Below, piece after piece: positions 61,159-64,000 of a stretch of DNA of 64,000 bases. Source of the DNA: Sphaerisporangium perillae (GTDB lineage Bacteria > Actinomycetota > Actinomycetes > Streptosporangiales > Streptosporangiaceae); assembly GCF_023276435.1 (NCBI RefSeq), contig NZ_JALLPO010000004.1, positions 124,001 to 188,000 of the forward strand, given 5' to 3'. The stretch's first letter is position 1, and every line of letters starts with the position of its first letter. The position numbers and the translations under genes were made by a program. The notes beneath the pieces are model-generated. The model had not been told where the DNA came from. It saw only the letters and a list, made by a program, of their open reading frames with translations, and did not search any database.

Positions 61159-62906
61159 GAGGCCGGCGCGGTGAGGGCCTCGGACTCCCACAGGTCCCGG
61201 TAGTAGCCCGGTACGGCCACCAGCTCGTCGTGGTGGCCGCGCTGTGTCACCCGGCCGCCCGAAAGGACGATGATCTCGTCCACGCTTTCCAGGCCGTGCA
61301 GGCGGTGGGTCACCAGCAGCGTCGTGCGCCCGTGGGTGACGTCGAGCAGGTCGGCCATCAGCGCGTCGGCCGTGGCCCCGTCCAGAGACTCCGCCGGCTC
61401 GTCGAGCAGGAGGATCTCGGGATCGTGCAGCAGCGCGCGGGCCAGGGCGAGCCGCTGGAGCTGGCCTCCCGACACCGTGCGGCCGTCCTCGCCGAGCGTC
61501 ACGTCCCAGCCGATCCGCTCGACCCAGGTGGAAAGGCGCGCCCGGTGCACGGCCCGCGCGAGCTCTTCCTCGTCCGCCTCCGGACCGGCCAGCCGCAGGT
61601 TGTCGCGCAGGGTCGCGCGGAAGACGTACGGGTCCTGCGTCAGGCCGGTGATCATGGCGCGGACGTCGTCGGGGGAGAGCTCGCGGACGTCGGTGTCGTT
61701 GATCAGGATCCGGCCCGCCTCGAAATCGACGGTGCGCATGAGCGCGGACAGCAGGGTGCTCTTGCCGGCCCCGCTCGGCCCGACCACGGCCACCCGCCTG
61801 CCGGGGGTCAAGGTCAGGGAGACCCCGTCGAGGGCGGGTGCCCTGCCCGCGGCGTGGCGCACCACCAGGTCCGCGACCCGCACGGTCAGCGGCGCGTCCG
61901 GCGGGGGCGCGGGCGCCGCCGGCTCCGGTACGGCGGCCGGCGTGGCCTGGACCTCCCGCAGCCTGCGCAGCGCCGCCGTCACCCCGGCGAACCGCTCGCC
62001 CGCCGCCGCCAGCGGCAGCACCGGCTCGAACGACACCAGCGCGGTCAGCGCCAGCACGGCGGTCGGCACCTGCCCGATTCCGGCGCGGTGGGCGACGAGC
62101 ACGATCGCCGCCACGGTGAGGCCCTGGACCAGCGTGCCGAGCGCGAGAGCGGCGGCGTTCGCCCTGCTCTGCCGCCGCTCCAGCGCCGCCAGCTTCGCGT
62201 CGGACTCGGCGGAGGCGGCCAGCGCCCGCTCGCCGGCCCCGTACGCGGCGAGGTCGGCGCTCCCGTGCACCAGGTCGGCGACCCGTGCCGCCAGCTCCGC
62301 CCGCGCCGGGGCGACACGGGCCGACCAGCGCCGGGCGGCGGCGGCCGCGCCGGCGGGCAGCAGCAACCCCGCGACGAGCAGCCCCGCCAGAAGGACCAGG
62401 GCGGCGGCGGGCAGCAGGAACGCGCCGAGCGTCACCGCGGCGACGGCGGTCACCGCGGCGGCGAGCGCGGGCTGCAGGCAGCGGACCAGCAGGTCCTGGA
62501 CAGCGTCGGTGTCGTCCACCATCCGGCTCAGCAGGTCGGCGCCCCGGTGGCCGAGCGGCCCCGACGGGATGAGCGCCGCGTACAGCCGCTCGCGCGTCGT
62601 GGCCTGCGCGCGCAGCGCGACGTCGTGCCCGGCGAGGCGCTCGCCGTACCGGAAGAGGCCACGGCTGGTCGCGAAGGCCCGCACGGCGACGATCGCGACG
62701 CTGAGGGCGGCGAGCGGCGGCTGCTCCGCCGCCCGGGTGATCAGCCACGCCGCCGCCCCGATGAGCCCGAGGGCGGCCAGCTCGGCGGCTGCGCCCGCGG
62801 CGACGGCGGCCAGCATCCGGCCGCCCATCCCCGCTAGCAGCCCCCGGCCGTTCGGGGAGGCCGCGCGCTCGCTCGCCGTGGTGCCGGGCAGGGTTCCTGT
62901 GCTCAT
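61155..62906 (-). CDS. cydC: CydC-type ABC transporter subunit (cytochrome bd assembly)
   Basis: 583 residues: an N-terminal six-helix ABC exporter domain (about 25-310; LIGAAAWLITRAAEQPPLAAL, FRYGERLAGHDVALRA are typical of CydC), and a C-terminal nucleotide-binding domain with Walker A VVGPSGAGKSTLL, signature VSGGQLQRLALARALL and Walker B ILLLDEPAESLD. CydDC exports cysteine/glutathione or handles haem, and is needed to assemble cytochrome bd oxidase in the membrane. It overlaps cydD by ATGA. Confidence 0.93.
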   Translation of the reverse strand: MSTGTLPGTTASERAASPNGRGLLAGMGGRMLAAVAAGAAAELAALGLIGAAAWLITRAAEQPPLAALSVAIVAVRAFATSRGLFRYGERLAGHDVALRAQATTRERLYAALIPSGPLGHRGADLLSRMVDDTDAVQDLLVRCLQPALAAAVTAVAAVTLGAFLLPAAALVLLAGLLVAGLLLPAGAAAAARRWSARVAPARAELAARVADLVHGSADLAAYGAGERALAASAESDAKLAALERRQSRANAAALALGTLVQGLTVAAIVLVAHRAGIGQVPTAVLALTALVSFEPVLPLAAAGERFAGVTAALRRLREVQATPAAVPEPAAPAPPPDAPLTVRVADLVVRHAAGRAPALDGVSLTLTPGRRVAVVGPSGAGKSTLLSALMRTVDFEAGRILINDTDVRELSPDDVRAMITGLTQDPYVFRATLRDNLRLAGPEADEEELARAVHRARLSTWVERIGWDVTLGEDGRTVSGGQLQRLALARALLHDPEILLLDEPAESLDGATADALMADLLDVTHGRTTLLVTHRLHGLESVDEIIVLSGGRVTQRGHHDELVAVPGYYRDLWESEALTAPAS

Positions 62907-64000
62907 CGCGAACCTCCGACCTGCGCGCCGCCCGAAGTTCTCGGTTCCTGGGCGGGTTCCGCGCCGTCTGGGGTTCTCGGTTCCCGGACGGGTTCCGCGC
63001 CGCCGGAGGGCCGGGGTACCAGGTGGTCGGACACGACCTTCCCCGCCTCCACGCGGACGACCCGGTCGGCCAGATCGATCATGGCGGGGCGGTGTGCGAC
63101 GATCACGGCGGTGCGTCCTTCGGCGAGCGTCCGGGTGGCCTCGACGATGGCGGCCTCGCTCCTGCCGTCCAGGCGCGCGGTCGGCTCGTCCAGCAGCAGC
63201 ATCTCGGCGTCCGGCCGGCAGAAGGCCCGGGCGAGGGCGATGCGCTGCCGCTGGCCCGCCGACAGCCCGGCCCCGCGCTCGCCGATCACGGTGGCGTACC
63301 CCTCGGGCAGGGCCGCCACGAACTCGCCGGCCCGGGCGGCCTCCGCCGCCGCGCGGACCTCCTCGGGGGAGGCGGACGAGCCGAGCCGGATGTTGTCGGC
63401 CACGGAGGTGGCGAACAGGTGGGGCCGTTGCGGCACGAACGCCAGCCGCCGGCGCCACAGATCGACGTCCAGGGCCGAAAGGTCGACCCCGCCGACCAGC
63501 ACGCGGCCCTCGGACGGGGTCACGAAGCCGAGCAGCAGGTGCAGCAGGGTGCTCTTGCCCGCGCCGCTCTCGCCCACCAGGGCCAGGCGCTCGCCGGGGG
63601 CGACGACCAGCGAGACGTCGTCGAGCGCGGCGTCCTCGCGGCCCGGGTAGCGGACCGTGACGTTCTCCAGCCGGATCTCCGGCACGCCCTGCGGCGGCAG
63701 GACCGCCGGATCCCCGCCGGTCGCGGCCTCGTCCGTGGCGGGCGCCGGTCGCGGCGCCCGTCGCGATCCAGGAGCCGATTCCGGCTCCGGCTCGGGCTCA
63801 GGAGCCGGCTCCGGGTCCGGTTCCAGGACGGCGAAGGTGTCGTCCGCGGCGGCGACGCCCTCCATGGCGGCGTGGAACTTCGTGCCCATCGCCCGCAGCG
63901 GGATGTACGCCTCCGGGGCGAGCAGCAGGACCAGCAGGGCCGTGCGCAGGTCCAGCGAGCCCGACAGCAGCCGCAGGCCGACCGGTACGGCGACGAGCGC
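62903..64000 (-). CDS. cydD: CydD-type ABC transporter subunit, 5' end outside the window
   Basis: The frame enters from the window edge with the last membrane-domain residues (LLVLLLAPEAYIPLRAMGTKFHAA, the hallmark CydD segment), so the gene is cut; 365 codons plus stop are present. A Pro/Glu-rich linker (EPDPEPAPEPEPEPE) precedes the nucleotide-binding domain with Walker A VGESGAGKSTLLHLLL, signature LSAGQRQRIALARAF and Walker B MLLLDEPTARLD. An additional Pro/Arg tail (REPRTPDGAEPAQEPRTSGG) closes it. cydAB would be expected just beyond the window. Confidence 0.92.
   Translation of the reverse strand, partial: ALVAVPVGLRLLSGSLDLRTALLVLLLAPEAYIPLRAMGTKFHAAMEGVAAADDTFAVLEPDPEPAPEPEPEPESAPGSRRAPRPAPATDEAATGGDPAVLPPQGVPEIRLENVTVRYPGREDAALDDVSLVVAPGERLALVGESGAGKSTLLHLLLGFVTPSEGRVLVGGVDLSALDVDLWRRRLAFVPQRPHLFATSVADNIRLGSSASPEEVRAAAEAARAGEFVAALPEGYATVIGERGAGLSAGQRQRIALARAFCRPDAEMLLLDEPTARLDGRSEAAIVEATRTLAEGRTAVIVAHRPAMIDLADRVVRVEAGKVVSDHLVPRPSGGAEPVREPRTPDGAEPAQEPRTSGGAQVGGSR

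Overview
The window is GC-rich DNA with strong third-position G/C bias, frequent GTG and TTG starts, ATGA-type overlaps and several apparently leaderless genes. It carries twin-arginine lipoproteins, an MsiK-style sugar importer without its own ATPase, a Lon gene behind an HspR-type HAIR site, and NarL-type two-component systems. Together these indicate a filamentous actinomycete; Streptosporangiaceae (Nonomuraea, Streptosporangium, Microbispora and relatives) is my best guess, but no taxonomic marker gene is present. I see no rRNA, tRNA or CRISPR array.

Layout. 1-7.6 kb: small membrane stress protein, Tat-exported PhoD phosphatase, secreted FG-GAP propeller protein, and a large secreted phosphodiester glycosidase fused to a metallophosphoesterase. 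7.6-13.3 kb: anti-sigma-like ATPase, XRE regulator, aminoglycoside-phosphotransferase-like kinase, cytochrome P450, class V aminotransferase. 13.3-18.7 kb: two-component system divergent from a secreted alpha/beta hydrolase and a membrane acyltransferase (module A), then a cysteine-desulfurase-like enzyme. 18.9-21.6 kb is a scarred stretch: SnoaL-like gene, an internally deleted sigma factor, short repeats and a transposase remnant. 21.6-25.5 kb: a 1214-residue GH87-type alpha-1,3-glucanase. 25.5-29.6 kb: MarR regulator with a divergent oxidoreductase, Lrp regulator and class III aminotransferase. 29.8-37.4 kb: DUF11 surface protein, then a LacI-controlled arabinofuranosidase and ABC importer operon. 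37.5-41.2 kb: EACC1 plus membrane caspase/beta-propeller pair. 41.2-45 kb: DHA2 exporter and CehA/McbA-type metallohydrolase. 45-49.4 kb: acyltransferase, hydrolase and two-component system again (module B), preceded by an IS200/IS605-like relic. 50-58 kb: lon, fic, acyl-CoA synthetase, astacin protease, HtrA protease. 58-64 kb: an ABC-2 exporter operon with its own regulator, then cydC and the 3' part of cydD.

How the genes work together. Three circuits can be read from DNA with matching operators: LacI on the arabinofuranosidase/ABC operon (palindrome filling the promoter spacer), MarR on itself and an NADP-dependent oxidoreductase (two half-site pairs), and a winged-helix regulator on its own exporter operon (two half-site pairs over the promoter). 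Lon has a near-perfect HAIR element, so it is probably a heat-shock/HspR gene.

The two features most worth attention are (i) the same four gene families (NarL regulator, HisKA_3 kinase, secreted CHSYGS hydrolase, acyltransferase-3) occurring twice about 30 kb apart in different arrangements, and (ii) an EACC1-caspase conflict-type pair in which the caspase, containing an EF-hand-like loop, is joined through a polytopic membrane region to a predicted outward-facing YVTN beta-propeller.
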